Shown here: piece by piece, positions 7,522-16,237 of the stretch
Numbering within the stretch: position 1 is the first letter of the stretch
Layout: each line of letters begins with the position of its first letter
Assembly (NCBI GenBank): GCA_017993505.1
Contig: JAGOMP010000026.1
Location: 1-37,423 of the forward strand
Direction of reading: 5' to 3'
Length of the DNA stretch: 37,423 nt
From: Planctomycetota bacterium
GTDB taxonomy: Bacteria; Planctomycetota; Uabimicrobiia; Uabimicrobiales; JABWCH01
Program-made: the position numbers and the translations under genes
The notes under the pieces: model-generated
What the model saw: only the letters and a program-made list of their open reading frames with translations
The model's database searches: none
Told to the model about the DNA's origin: nothing

Positions 7522-8331
7522 TTAAAGTTTGCTAATAATATTGCGAATGAGTCGAGTAAATTTTTCTTGAGCTTGGCTTGCTGTTTCAAAGACTTCTTCA
7601 TGGCTAAGAGGTTGTTTGAGAACACCAGCAGCCATGTTGGTAATACAAGATATACCAAGAATCTTAAGACCAGCATGACGTGCTGTAATGACTTCTGGAA
7701 CTGTGGACATACCTACTGCATCAGCTCCTAAAGTACGCATCATGCGAATTTCTGCTGGTGTTTCATAAGAAGGACCAGTTGTTGCTAGGTAAATGCCTCG
7801 ACGTAGGTCAATATTTTCTTCTCGTGCTGCTTGTAGTGCGATTTGTTGATATTCTGGTGTGTAGGCTGTAGACATGTCTGGGAATCGTAGCCCAAAATCG
7901 TCTTGATTTTTTCCAATCAAAGGGTTAGTACCAAGCATATTAATGTGGTCTTGGATGAGCATTAAATCACCTGCTTGGAAGTTAAAGTTAATTCCGCCGG
8001 CTGCATTTGTAACGATAAGAGAGTGCACACCCATTTTAGCCATGGTTCGGATAGGGAAAATGACTTGCTCCATGGCATATCCTTCATAATAGTGGAATCG
8101 ACCAGACATTGCAATAATATTTTTGCCTGAAACTTGCCCCAGTACAAGTTTGCCTGCATGTCCTTGAACTGTAGAAATAGGAAAGTTTGCGATTTCACTG
8201 TAGGGGATTTCGATTCTGTTTTCTAACTGTTTGTCGAAATCGCCAAGACCTGATCCTAGAACAATACCAATAGTTACTGGCATGTCTGATTTTTGACGAA
8301 TGCAATTTACAGATTCTTGAATTTTTTGCAT
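7522..8331 (-). CDS. Purine nucleoside phosphorylase
   Basis: This cytoplasmic enzyme splits purine nucleosides with phosphate to base plus ribose-1-phosphate, for salvage. The 269-aa protein matches the trimeric (family 2, PunA/DeoD-II type) enzymes. GSGLG at 26-30 and SGRFHYYEGY at 76-85 form the phosphate site, TNAAGG at 108-113 follows, TGPSYETPAE at 185-194 and GMSTVPEV at 207-214 line the nucleoside site, and N232 in SCITNMAAG is the expected base-contacting asparagine. Its ATG begins one base after the stop of the tryptophanase gene, with the ribosome-binding site AAAAGGAAAA inside that gene, so the two are translationally linked. Guanosine/inosine preference is inferred from the family. 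Confidence 0.93.
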   Translation of the reverse strand: MQKIQESVNCIRQKSDMPVTIGIVLGSGLGDFDKQLENRIEIPYSEIANFPISTVQGHAGKLVLGQVSGKNIIAMSGRFHYYEGYAMEQVIFPIRTMAKMGVHSLIVTNAAGGINFNFQAGDLMLIQDHINMLGTNPLIGKNQDDFGLRFPDMSTAYTPEYQQIALQAAREENIDLRRGIYLATTGPSYETPAEIRMMRTLGADAVGMSTVPEVITARHAGLKILGISCITNMAAGVLKQPLSHEEVFETASQAQEKFTRLIRNIISKL

Positions 8332-8332
8332 A

Positions 8333-9727
8333 TTATTTTCCTTTTGGTTTTAAATGTGCACTAAAATGTCGTAAATATGGTGGTTCGTATATAACTTCAA
8401 AACCACATAGTTCATTTTTTTTGCCGTTGACATATTCCATGACTTCAATAATATAATCAAAATGGCTTTGTGTGTATACTCGACGTGGAATAGCAAGTCG
8501 AACGAGTTCCATAGGAGAAACAGTGTCTGTCCCTGTTTTTCCAAACATGAATGTACCAATTTCTACAGTTCGAATACCACCTTCAAGATATAAGGAGCAA
8601 GCTAGGGCTTGTGCTGGGAATTCTAAGGCAGGAATATGTGGAAGCATGTTTTTCGCATCAATATACACAGCATGACCACCAACAGGTCGAACAATAGGAA
8701 CACCCATTTTTGTCAAAGCATTGCCTAAGTATTGTGCTGAGATGATTCTATACTCTAAATAATCTTCATCTACAACTTCTTTTAGCCCTTGAGCTATAGC
8801 AGCAAGGTCACGACCTGCAAGACCACCATACGTATTATAGCCTTCGAAAAGAATTTCTAAGTTTTTAATTTGAACGGCAAGGTCTTCATCATTGACAGCA
8901 ATAAATCCACCTATGTTGGCAAGACCATCTTTTTTGGCACTCATAGTTGCACCATCAACATAGGTAAACATTTCCTGAACAATAGATTTTACGGTGCGAT
9001 CTTGGTATCCTTCTTCTCGAAGTTTGATAAAATAAGCGTTTTCTGCAAATCTGCAAGCATCAAAAAATAGAGGAATGTTGTATTTTTTGCAAATTTTTTT
9101 TGTTTCTCTGATGTTTTTCATAGAAACAGGTTGACCACCTCCCGAATTGTTCGTGACGGTAATCATACATAATGGAATGCTTTCTGCACCATGTTCTTTG
9201 ATAAAGTTTTCCAGTTTGACTAAGTCCATGTTTCCTTTGAAGGGATATTCATTAGAAGGGATTTTACCTTCTTCAATGACAAAATCTAGTCCTTCAAAGC
9301 CCATGTATTCTAAGTTGGCTCGAGTTGTGTCAAAATGTGTGTTATTGATGATATACTTCCCTTTACCACATCTTTTTTCTCCGCCTAAGGCTGTGAATAA
9401 GAGACGTTCTGCTGCTCGACCTTGGTGTGTTGGGAAAATGTATTTTAAACCAGTAAGTTCTTGGACTGCTGCTTCAAAATCATAGAATGAACGGCAACTT
9501 GCATAAGATTCATCGCCTTCCATGAATTTACCCCATTGTGCTGCAGACATAGCACCTGTTCCGCTATCTGTTAGTAGATCGATAAGTACGTGTTCTGCTT
9601 TGATTAAAAATAAATTATAATAAGCTTCTTGTAGGACTTGGCAACGTTGTTTTTCTGAAATCATAGAAATTGGTTCTATCATTTTGATTTTAAATGGTTC
9701 TATGATTGTTTTAATTTTTTTTTCCAT
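8333..9727 (-). CDS. Tryptophanase (tryptophan indole-lyase)
   Basis: This PLP-dependent lyase converts tryptophan to indole, pyruvate and ammonia. It belongs to the beta-eliminating lyase family shared with tyrosine phenol-lyase, 464 aa. Key features are the LTDSGTGAMS and PTHQGR stretches, SAKKD with the PLP lysine (K266), and RLAIPRR near the end. Two positions separate the enzymes: tyrosine phenol-lyase has Thr and Arg where this protein has D133 (HFDTTR) and I390 (VEIGTF), as in E. coli tryptophanase, so tryptophan is the better call. The ATG at 9727 is preferred because AAAGGTG lies six bases before it; an in-frame GTG at 9736 falls inside that site. No tnaC-like leader peptide or TnaB permease is visible, and its partner genes are a radical SAM gene upstream and a purine phosphorylase gene downstream. 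Confidence 0.9.
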   Translation of the reverse strand: MEKKIKTIIEPFKIKMIEPISMISEKQRCQVLQEAYYNLFLIKAEHVLIDLLTDSGTGAMSAAQWGKFMEGDESYASCRSFYDFEAAVQELTGLKYIFPTHQGRAAERLLFTALGGEKRCGKGKYIINNTHFDTTRANLEYMGFEGLDFVIEEGKIPSNEYPFKGNMDLVKLENFIKEHGAESIPLCMITVTNNSGGGQPVSMKNIRETKKICKKYNIPLFFDACRFAENAYFIKLREEGYQDRTVKSIVQEMFTYVDGATMSAKKDGLANIGGFIAVNDEDLAVQIKNLEILFEGYNTYGGLAGRDLAAIAQGLKEVVDEDYLEYRIISAQYLGNALTKMGVPIVRPVGGHAVYIDAKNMLPHIPALEFPAQALACSLYLEGGIRTVEIGTFMFGKTGTDTVSPMELVRLAIPRRVYTQSHFDYIIEVMEYVNGKKNELCGFEVIYEPPYLRHFSAHLKPKGK

Positions 9728-9779
9728 TCTGTTCACCTTTCATAATTTTATTTTTTCGCTTTATTTACAATCTGGGGAA

Positions 9780-11225
9780 TTATAGATTAATAAGTTTAGA
9801 AATACTCTTTAAAAATGTTGTTTGAATTTTATTTTTCCCTGCGAATAAATTGACACCATGGTCTAAAGATGAGTTTAAGGCTTTGACAAGGGATTTAATA
9901 GGATGAACTGTTTCTTCTTCTGAGTAACCCATAAATATGGGGAGTGTTGTTTTGTTTTGGTATAAGGGTTCTTGGGGATCAATGTTGTATTTTGCCATAA
10001 TTTTTTCAAAATCTTGTGTGTGGGGAACTGGTGAATAGTCTGCTAACTTAATGTATCCGCCTTGTTGATGTACATATATTAATCCATCTACAATGTCTTC
10101 CACAGTTTGGTCTGGTAAAAAGACTTTGACGTATACTTCAGGTTGAATTTTATATTCATTGCCAGCAGCCTCATATAAATAGGCTAAAGCTTGGTGTAGA
10201 GCGGGATCTTCCGAGGAATATATAGATCCAGGTGCAAATACTGGTGTTCGTTCGTAGGAAAAGCGCAAAGTATCTACTTTGGCCTCTAAGAAGAGTTTGG
10301 CAATTTTTGGTGTAATGAGAGATGCATGCAATCCGTTTGAGGCATGAAAGTGGACTGCCCAAGCATGGTGTTTTAATTGTTCCAATAGAGGAATAAGGTG
10401 ATTTTCTGCGTTGATAAGTAAAGCATCATCATAAAATGCAATGTTATGAACTCGCTTTTTATGAACGAGATAGAAAATTTCATTGATTACTTCAGGAATA
10501 GGACGTTGTCTATATTTTGGTTGTAAGATACGAGAGGCACAGTATGTACATTTAAGAGGACATCCCAGTGAAGTTGCTATGACTGCACTACTGCCACTAT
10601 GTAAAAAATGATGTGCTGGCATAGGCAAGTCTTCTGCTTTTATTTCATTTTGTTCTGGTATTTCTGCATTGTTTCCTGTAATGCTACCAAGCCAACGCAA
10701 TAATTGCATTTCTGATAGACCTGGAAATACAATGTCTGCACCACATACTTTTTCAGCATGTTCTGTACATAATGTAGCATAGACACCACCTAAAGCAATG
10801 GGTACACTAGGAAAATGTTGGCGTAAAATTTGGATAGTTTCGACGACACCAGGATACCAATACGTCATCATGGAAGTAACAACAATAGCTTGTGGAGTGG
10901 GAATAGATTTTAAAATTTCACTCAGCACTTCTGGCGACATGCCAAATCGGCGATAATAACGTGGAATGCAAGAATAAATGGATGGTTTCTGAATAATTTT
11001 TGAAGAAATAGAACCACAGCCATTTTTTTTGCTTTTAGGTTTGATTAATCCTTGTTTTTTTAACCATTGTGGATGAAAACGATCCACGCAATCGATAAAG
11101 GAAACTTTATAACCATATTTTTCTAAAAATGCAGCGATCCAATAAAGACCTAGCGGTTTCATCCATAAGTCATAGGCTGTGAAATCATGGATATAAGGAT
11201 TCACACAAAGTATGTTTGGTTCCAT
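9780..11225 (-). CDS. B12-binding-type radical SAM protein
   Basis: This 481-aa protein has an N-terminal cobalamin-binding-like Rossmann region (about 1-180, with the NPYIHDFTAYDLW opening, VTSMMTYWYPG around 117-126 and ALGGVYAT at 144-151). A radical SAM barrel follows, whose [4Fe-4S] cysteines are C222, C226 and C229 (GCPLKCTYC). Residues after about 410 form a family-specific tail. Relatives modify unknown substrates by radical chemistry, often methylation. The start is supported by TAGGAG upstream. It is 52 bases ahead of tryptophanase on the same strand with no terminator between, so the two may be one transcript. The N-terminal domain lacks an obvious DxHxxG cobalamin motif, so B12 binding is uncertain. 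Substrate unknown. Confidence 0.82.
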   Translation of the reverse strand: MEPNILCVNPYIHDFTAYDLWMKPLGLYWIAAFLEKYGYKVSFIDCVDRFHPQWLKKQGLIKPKSKKNGCGSISSKIIQKPSIYSCIPRYYRRFGMSPEVLSEILKSIPTPQAIVVTSMMTYWYPGVVETIQILRQHFPSVPIALGGVYATLCTEHAEKVCGADIVFPGLSEMQLLRWLGSITGNNAEIPEQNEIKAEDLPMPAHHFLHSGSSAVIATSLGCPLKCTYCASRILQPKYRQRPIPEVINEIFYLVHKKRVHNIAFYDDALLINAENHLIPLLEQLKHHAWAVHFHASNGLHASLITPKIAKLFLEAKVDTLRFSYERTPVFAPGSIYSSEDPALHQALAYLYEAAGNEYKIQPEVYVKVFLPDQTVEDIVDGLIYVHQQGGYIKLADYSPVPHTQDFEKIMAKYNIDPQEPLYQNKTTLPIFMGYSEEETVHPIKSLVKALNSSLDHGVNLFAGKNKIQTTFLKSISKLINL

Positions 11226-11243
11226 ATTAAGAACCCACTCCTA

Positions 11244-11280
11244 GAAAAAAATAGAAAAACCTCCTAGACAAAAGGAGGTT
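11244..11280 (-). terminator. Rho-independent terminator of the endonuclease I gene
   Basis: Reading the minus strand, AACCTCC (11280-11274) pairs with GGAGGTT (11264-11258) around a nine-base loop. A T-rich run with only one C and one A interrupting it follows (11257-11244). It lies 74 bases past the endonuclease stop and just before the radical SAM start, and separates the two transcripts. Confidence 0.8.
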
Positions 11281-11353
11281 GATTGTATTAAATTATGATG
11301 ATAAATCGACAATATTATCATAACTATTAAATTCATGAGAGCTTTCTTTCCAT

Positions 11354-12367
11354 TTAAAAGTCGCTAATTTGATCAACATATTCAGGATGATCAATGAATG
11401 GGTTTCTTTTCTTTTGTAAAGCTACGATAGCTTCATGGCGTGCTCTTTCTTTGGCATCCACTGGATCTGCCTTATGCCATTCTCGAAGTGTTCTTTCTTG
11501 TGCAGCATCAATAGACTTTTGATATCGAATAGCAAAATAGAACATGGCACGAGCCACATTTCCACGATGGTCAGCACGTGGATAAAAGCAAGTTCCTTGG
11601 GTAGAATTGCTACCTAGTATACTTCCACCCTCACTCCACTTGGTTGTTGTAGTTATACCAAAAGGATAGCTAGAACGGCGACTATTGGCATTGCTATCTG
11701 TTGGGAAAAGATGGTATAAATCGCTTTTAGCTGGTTCACTTCCTGCACCTTTTGATTTAGGCCATGTATGTTCTGTGTTCATGACATTAGAATTAGGAAC
11801 CCCATATGAATTTACATATTTTCCTGTATATACACAACGAATTTTACCACCTTCATTATCAAATTCACCAAACATTTTTTTTCGTGCACCAGTATAGCCA
11901 AGGCTTGTATGACCTTTTACTAAGTTATAAAGTTCGGCTTTCAGATCGTCTTCGTATAAATTGCTGATTCTATCATAATCTATACTATCTATGGAAGTAT
12001 AGCAACGATATCCTTCATAAAGAGCACGAACAGAGTTTACTTTGTATCCATAAGCATTTTTAGTATCGTCTGCTTTTAGTTGAATAATGAAAGTATCACC
12101 CTCAATACGAACTGTTAAACCAGCTAGTTGTTTTCCTGTGTATTCACCAACTTCTTCACCATTGCTATCGATCAAAACAATATAATCTGCATCTTCTTCC
12201 ACTTCTGTAAGTTGGTTGAATGTGATTTCCAGCGCAACTGCTCCTGGGATAGAATAGCTTTCGCTTGTTTTGCAATCATTTTCGTAAGGATGCATAGATT
12301 CTGGAAAATCTTGTGCAATGATGCTAAGAGAAAGAACAAAACATAAGAAAATAAAAAGTTTGTTCAT
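11354..12367 (-). CDS. Exported endonuclease I family nuclease with CUB-like domain
   Basis: This is a 337-aa exported nuclease. Residues 1-19 are a signal peptide (hydrophobic FIFLCFVLSLSIIA). Residues about 20-117 form a beta-rich region resembling bacterial CUB-like domains. From about 130 the endonuclease I (EndA/Vvn type) domain begins. The metal/catalytic histidine lies in NTEHTWPKSKG (H200), followed by DLYHLFPTDS at 216-225 and DHRGNVARAMFYFAIRY near 266-282, all family hallmarks. It probably degrades DNA outside the cell or in the periplasm, for nutrition or biofilm DNA. Spaced cysteines (32, 122, 178, 260) could form disulfides. The gene is monocistronic with its own terminator. Confidence 0.88.
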   Translation of the reverse strand: MNKLFIFLCFVLSLSIIAQDFPESMHPYENDCKTSESYSIPGAVALEITFNQLTEVEEDADYIVLIDSNGEEVGEYTGKQLAGLTVRIEGDTFIIQLKADDTKNAYGYKVNSVRALYEGYRCYTSIDSIDYDRISNLYEDDLKAELYNLVKGHTSLGYTGARKKMFGEFDNEGGKIRCVYTGKYVNSYGVPNSNVMNTEHTWPKSKGAGSEPAKSDLYHLFPTDSNANSRRSSYPFGITTTTKWSEGGSILGSNSTQGTCFYPRADHRGNVARAMFYFAIRYQKSIDAAQERTLREWHKADPVDAKERARHEAIVALQKKRNPFIDHPEYVDQISDF

Positions 12368-12578
12368 AACTATATGCCTTTCATTTCATTTCATTTGTTG
12401 AGAAAAGCTAATCATTGAAAAAAAATTACATATTAAAACTACTATATACTATATATTGTATTATACTTCATAATTATAAGAAATGATAGATAAAAAAAGA
12501 AAATATTTAACTATATATTCGTATATAACAAAAAAATAGAATAAAAAAATATTTATAAAATTTTTAATATGAAACAAA

Positions 12579-13394
12579 TTATTGTATAGTCTTCAATTTA
12601 GGATACGATAAAATATTATTTTGTATAGCTTGGTGGATATGAGAATTCGATGCAATAATACTATGACCATATAAATAATCACTGTTGCCACCACAATCTG
12701 TAACTTTACCTCCTGCTTCTTCTACAAGAACAACTCCAGCAGCAACATCAAATGGCTGTAGCCACAATTCCCAGAATCCATCATATTTACCACTGGCAAC
12801 ATAGCATAATTCTAGTGCTGCTGATCCACAACGACGTATCCCTTGTGTTTGTAAAAGGATATGTGCAAAATTATCAAGGTTATTACATGATGTATCATTT
12901 CGATTATAATAGAATCCTGTTGCTAAAAGAGAATCTTCTAATGTAGAAGTGACAGATACATGGAGTTTTGTTTTTTGATTGTCTTTTTCAAGCCATGAAC
13001 CAAAATTTCGTTCTGCAAAGTAAAATTCTTGAAAATAAGGAGCATATACAACTCCTAATTGAAGTTGTTTTTTATATTCCATGGCAATGGAAACACTAAA
13101 ATAAGGATGTCCATGCGTAAAATTTGTTGTTCCATCTAAGGGATCAATGAGCCAGAGAACATCTTCAGAACCATCTTTCTTTGTTTTTTCTTCTCCTAAA
13201 ATACTATGATTAGGAAAATTTTGAACAATCTGTTGACAAATATATGCTTCTGCCTCCACATCAGCTTGTGTCACTAAATCTCTTCGTCCTTTAAAATGAA
13301 TTTGTTCTTTTGTTAAGTTTCCAAAGTAAGATAAAAGTATTTTGCCTGCTTCTTGGGCTGTTTTTTTAGCAAAAGTTAGATAATGACTTTGCAT
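12579..13394 (-). CDS. Inositol monophosphatase family protein (SuhB-like)
   Basis: This Mg-dependent, lithium-sensitive-type phosphatase has 271 aa, the usual length. The metal-site motifs are all present: GEEK at 67-70, WLIDPLDGTTNF at 81-92, and the C-terminal QPFDVAAG around D216, in place of the commoner WD. GSAALELCYVASGKYDGFWE at 190-209 matches the SuhB/IMPase group. Likely substrates are inositol phosphates or related sugar phosphates; some relatives act on 3'-phosphoadenosine phosphate, so the substrate is open. It lies just beyond the secretin gene terminator and has its own ribosome-binding site (AAGAAAG), so it may be expressed separately from the pilus block. Confidence 0.9.
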   Translation of the reverse strand: MQSHYLTFAKKTAQEAGKILLSYFGNLTKEQIHFKGRRDLVTQADVEAEAYICQQIVQNFPNHSILGEEKTKKDGSEDVLWLIDPLDGTTNFTHGHPYFSVSIAMEYKKQLQLGVVYAPYFQEFYFAERNFGSWLEKDNQKTKLHVSVTSTLEDSLLATGFYYNRNDTSCNNLDNFAHILLQTQGIRRCGSAALELCYVASGKYDGFWELWLQPFDVAAGVVLVEEAGGKVTDCGGNSDYLYGHSIIASNSHIHQAIQNNILSYPKLKTIQ

Positions 13395-13411
13395 GAAAAT
13401 TCTTTCTTAAA

Positions 13412-13443
13412 AAAAAGTCCACGATAAAAATCGTGGACTTTTT
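13412..13443 (-). terminator. Terminator at the end of the pilus/secretin operon
   Basis: A 13-bp stem (13412-13424 with 13431-13443; core AGTCCACGA/TCGTGGACT) closes a six-base loop. On the minus strand it ends in a run of eight Ts. It lies 23 bases after the secretin stop and immediately before the phosphatase gene. Confidence 0.88.
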
Positions 13444-13465
13444 AGTACATTATAACAACAGAAAA

Positions 13466-16162
13466 TTATTCACGTCCTTCATTTGGTTCTTGTTCTTCCA
13501 TAGAAGTAATTTTAGCAGTAACAAGAATTAATAAACTTTCACGATGAGTAAATTTTCCTTTTCGACTTGTGAAAAAGCTAATAATCGGTAGATCAGATAA
13601 GACAGGAACGCCAGACATACTGTCTTGTTTCGTAGCTTTAATAAGTCCACCTAATAAAATAGTACCTCCGTCAGGAATCGTTACATTTGTCTTGATTCGA
13701 GACAATCTTAAATTAGGAGCTTGGATTGTAACTGTTCCACCACCACCAGCTCCTGAAGATGCTAAATGAGTTTTAAATGGTACCAATTCAATAAGTTCTG
13801 CTACTGTTGGTTGTAGTTCTAAGGTAATATATTTTCTATCAGAACTAATAATAGGACGTACATCTAAAATAACACCATCTTGCACCGTTCCTACAATAGG
13901 GTCGGCAATAACAGCTGCAGTTGCCACTTCAACGTCAAAATCTTGAATATAGGCATACTGGGAAATGATGGTAACATTGGCTCTTTGTGTATTAAAAACA
14001 GTTAAACGAGGAGCATTTAATTGATTACTTCTGTATTTTTTTCGCACAGCTTGTAATACCATATTTAATTCTATTTCATCTACATAAGCCATTTGCATAT
14101 TCAAACCGCCTATATTGGTAACACCCTTACTTCCCAAGGTTTCATCAAAAATATTTTCTAATCTGTGGCGTGTATCAAAATTTTGCTTGCGATAAAAAAT
14201 ACCAGAAGATTTTCCAGTACCAATACTATCCTCGCCAGCTTCAGCACTAAAAATAGCATCATCTAATGGTGCATACGTTGTGTCTGTTCTAACATGATCA
14301 TCTTCAGGTCCTGCTTTAAATTGTCTTTCACCAGCATTCATGGAAACAGCACCTAAATTTCGCCAATCTACACCAATATCTTCTAGAAAATCATCAGACA
14401 CTGTTAAAAAACGTGCTTCAATAGTTACTAATAAGCCAGTTGCTTTTCGTAAATCATTTAATAAGGAATCAATTTGCTGATGAACATCTTCTACTTGACG
14501 AACAATTAATGTTCCATGGCGTGTTTCAATAGAACAATCTCCTAAATCCCAACTTGCTTTTGCAATATTTGATTTAATGAGTTCTGTTAATTGTTCTTCT
14601 GTGATAGCTGCTTCTCGTCCAGTTTCCTCTTGTCCTAATAAAGCACCAGAAATAGTTGTTTCATCACGTTCATCTGTACTCAATGACATATTTAAACCTG
14701 GGAAATCTTTAAGTTTACCAGTTAAATCACGAACATTGTATAATCGAAGAACAGGTTTATCTACAATTCGTTTTTTCGTAGAAATAACTAGAACTCCATT
14801 AGTAATTCTATAAGCTAAATCTTTTAAAGAAAGAATAAGATTTAAAATAGAACTTATTTTTGCTTTGTTTAAAGTTAAATCTACTTTTAAACTATCTTCT
14901 TCTGGATATTCTTTAAAAACTTCTGGATCAATGATAATGTTGATTCCAGTTGTATTTCGTAAGTAATCTACTACTTCTGGCAAAGGAGCTTCTGTAAAAT
15001 CCATATCCATAGTTTCGCTCTCTAAACGTTCGCGAATTATTCTATTTTCTATAGATTCTTCTGCTTCTTCTTCCCCTACTGTTTTGCTTCCTCGTTTAGA
15101 AATTTTTTTCCAATTTTCATAACTTGGAAATTGAACAATATTGTGATTGGGAATCATTGCAGCTTCTACCATTTCAAATGTTTTTTTCCATTCTTCTAGG
15201 TAGACATTACGACTGTTGTCCATTGATTTTGCATGTCGTGCATGTTTAATGAGATTGAGTAAATTATATACTTCTGTGTTATCAGGTTCAAGAATTTGAA
15301 CTTGTTCACAAAAACTTCGTGCCAATTCATATTTTTCTTTTCCAAAAGCAATATTTGCTTGTCGTAAAAGATTTTGAACTTGCTCTCTTAATGTATTTAA
15401 ACGAGCAATTTCATCTCTTTTTTTCTCTTCTGCAGCTTCTCTTCGCCTTTGTAAAGAAACTTCTTCTTTATATCGTTCATTTTCTTCTTCTGCTTTTTGG
15501 ATTAAGAAATCAATTTGTTTTGCTTTTCCTTCTAAATCCACTACATGGTATGGCATCCATCGGATTTTTTCTTTAGCTTGTTTGAATAAAGAAATAGCTC
15601 TTTCATAGTCTTTTTCTTTTAGGCAATGTTTACCTTCTGCCATTTGATTTTCAATTTCTAAACGAGTTTGGTCAATGCGTACATTTACCAATTGTTCAGC
15701 TTCATTCAAACGCTCTGCAACTTCATCAGGTTCAAAACCTAATTTGCTACCATAAGCTCTCTTAAGGTCTAATGCTTCTCTATGATTTGGTTCTAATTTT
15801 AAGGCTTCTAATACAAATTGATAGGCTTCTTGGTATTGACCTTTTTCAGCATGATTTGAAGCTGTTTTTAAATAATTTTGAAACAATACATTTTGATAGC
15901 TTTTCTTAAGTTGTTCTTTTTCAATTGTTTTTTGAAATTCAGGATTTTCATCCTGCATATCATCCACCAATTGTTCTGTTTCTTCTTGTGCAGTTTCCAT
16001 AGAAGAAACTTCTTCTGTTTGTATAGGTTCTTGCTGTTCAGGTTGTGAAGCACAACCCATGAACATAACAAAACTTAAAATTATTATAGAAAAGAAGGAA
16101 ATCCTACTTTTTTTTATCATAGTCATCAACGCGATACAGCTCTTAGCCATGGCAGAGAACAA
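13466..16162 (-). CDS. Type IV pilus / type II secretion secretin lipoprotein with TPRs
   Basis: This outer-membrane secretin channel (PilQ/GspD superfamily) has 898 aa. The signal sequence ends in a lipobox-like FMGC with Cys37, predicting lipidation. An acidic linker follows. Residues about 95-310 carry TPR-like helices broken by a charged coiled coil (225-265). Residues about 385-470 form an STN/N0-like domain (MDFTEAPLPEVVDYLRNTTGINIIID), then N-domain repeats. The C-terminal gate domain includes GVILDVRPIIS, VTIPDGGTILLGGLI (827-841) and VPVLSDLP (853-860). The start used is a TTG with GGAGGG five bases upstream; ATGs at 16150, 16126 and 16120 are alternatives. It ends the operon PilM/N - PilO-like - secretin. 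The long lipoprotein form with TPRs resembles Amuc_1098-type pilus secretins, which is inference. Confidence 0.88.
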   Translation of the reverse strand: MFSAMAKSCIALMTMIKKSRISFFSIIILSFVMFMGCASQPEQQEPIQTEEVSSMETAQEETEQLVDDMQDENPEFQKTIEKEQLKKSYQNVLFQNYLKTASNHAEKGQYQEAYQFVLEALKLEPNHREALDLKRAYGSKLGFEPDEVAERLNEAEQLVNVRIDQTRLEIENQMAEGKHCLKEKDYERAISLFKQAKEKIRWMPYHVVDLEGKAKQIDFLIQKAEEENERYKEEVSLQRRREAAEEKKRDEIARLNTLREQVQNLLRQANIAFGKEKYELARSFCEQVQILEPDNTEVYNLLNLIKHARHAKSMDNSRNVYLEEWKKTFEMVEAAMIPNHNIVQFPSYENWKKISKRGSKTVGEEEAEESIENRIIRERLESETMDMDFTEAPLPEVVDYLRNTTGINIIIDPEVFKEYPEEDSLKVDLTLNKAKISSILNLILSLKDLAYRITNGVLVISTKKRIVDKPVLRLYNVRDLTGKLKDFPGLNMSLSTDERDETTISGALLGQEETGREAAITEEQLTELIKSNIAKASWDLGDCSIETRHGTLIVRQVEDVHQQIDSLLNDLRKATGLLVTIEARFLTVSDDFLEDIGVDWRNLGAVSMNAGERQFKAGPEDDHVRTDTTYAPLDDAIFSAEAGEDSIGTGKSSGIFYRKQNFDTRHRLENIFDETLGSKGVTNIGGLNMQMAYVDEIELNMVLQAVRKKYRSNQLNAPRLTVFNTQRANVTIISQYAYIQDFDVEVATAAVIADPIVGTVQDGVILDVRPIISSDRKYITLELQPTVAELIELVPFKTHLASSGAGGGGTVTIQAPNLRLSRIKTNVTIPDGGTILLGGLIKATKQDSMSGVPVLSDLPIISFFTSRKGKFTHRESLLILVTAKITSMEEQEPNEGRE

Positions 16163-16237
16163 ACGCGCCCTCCAACAAAATAATCAATCTTTAGAAATAA
16201 ACTCTTTGAACTCTTTTGATTCTGCTCTAAAATGTCA

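Noticed and set aside
8333..9727. Tyrosine phenol-lyase as the identity of this lyase
   Set aside because: The active-site positions that hold Thr and Arg in phenol-lyases are Asp and Ile here, as in tryptophanases. General similarity alone does not decide between the two.
9728..9779. A tna-operon leader peptide (TnaC) before tryptophanase
   Set aside because: The 52-base gap to the upstream radical SAM gene is too short and has no small frame with a key tryptophan.
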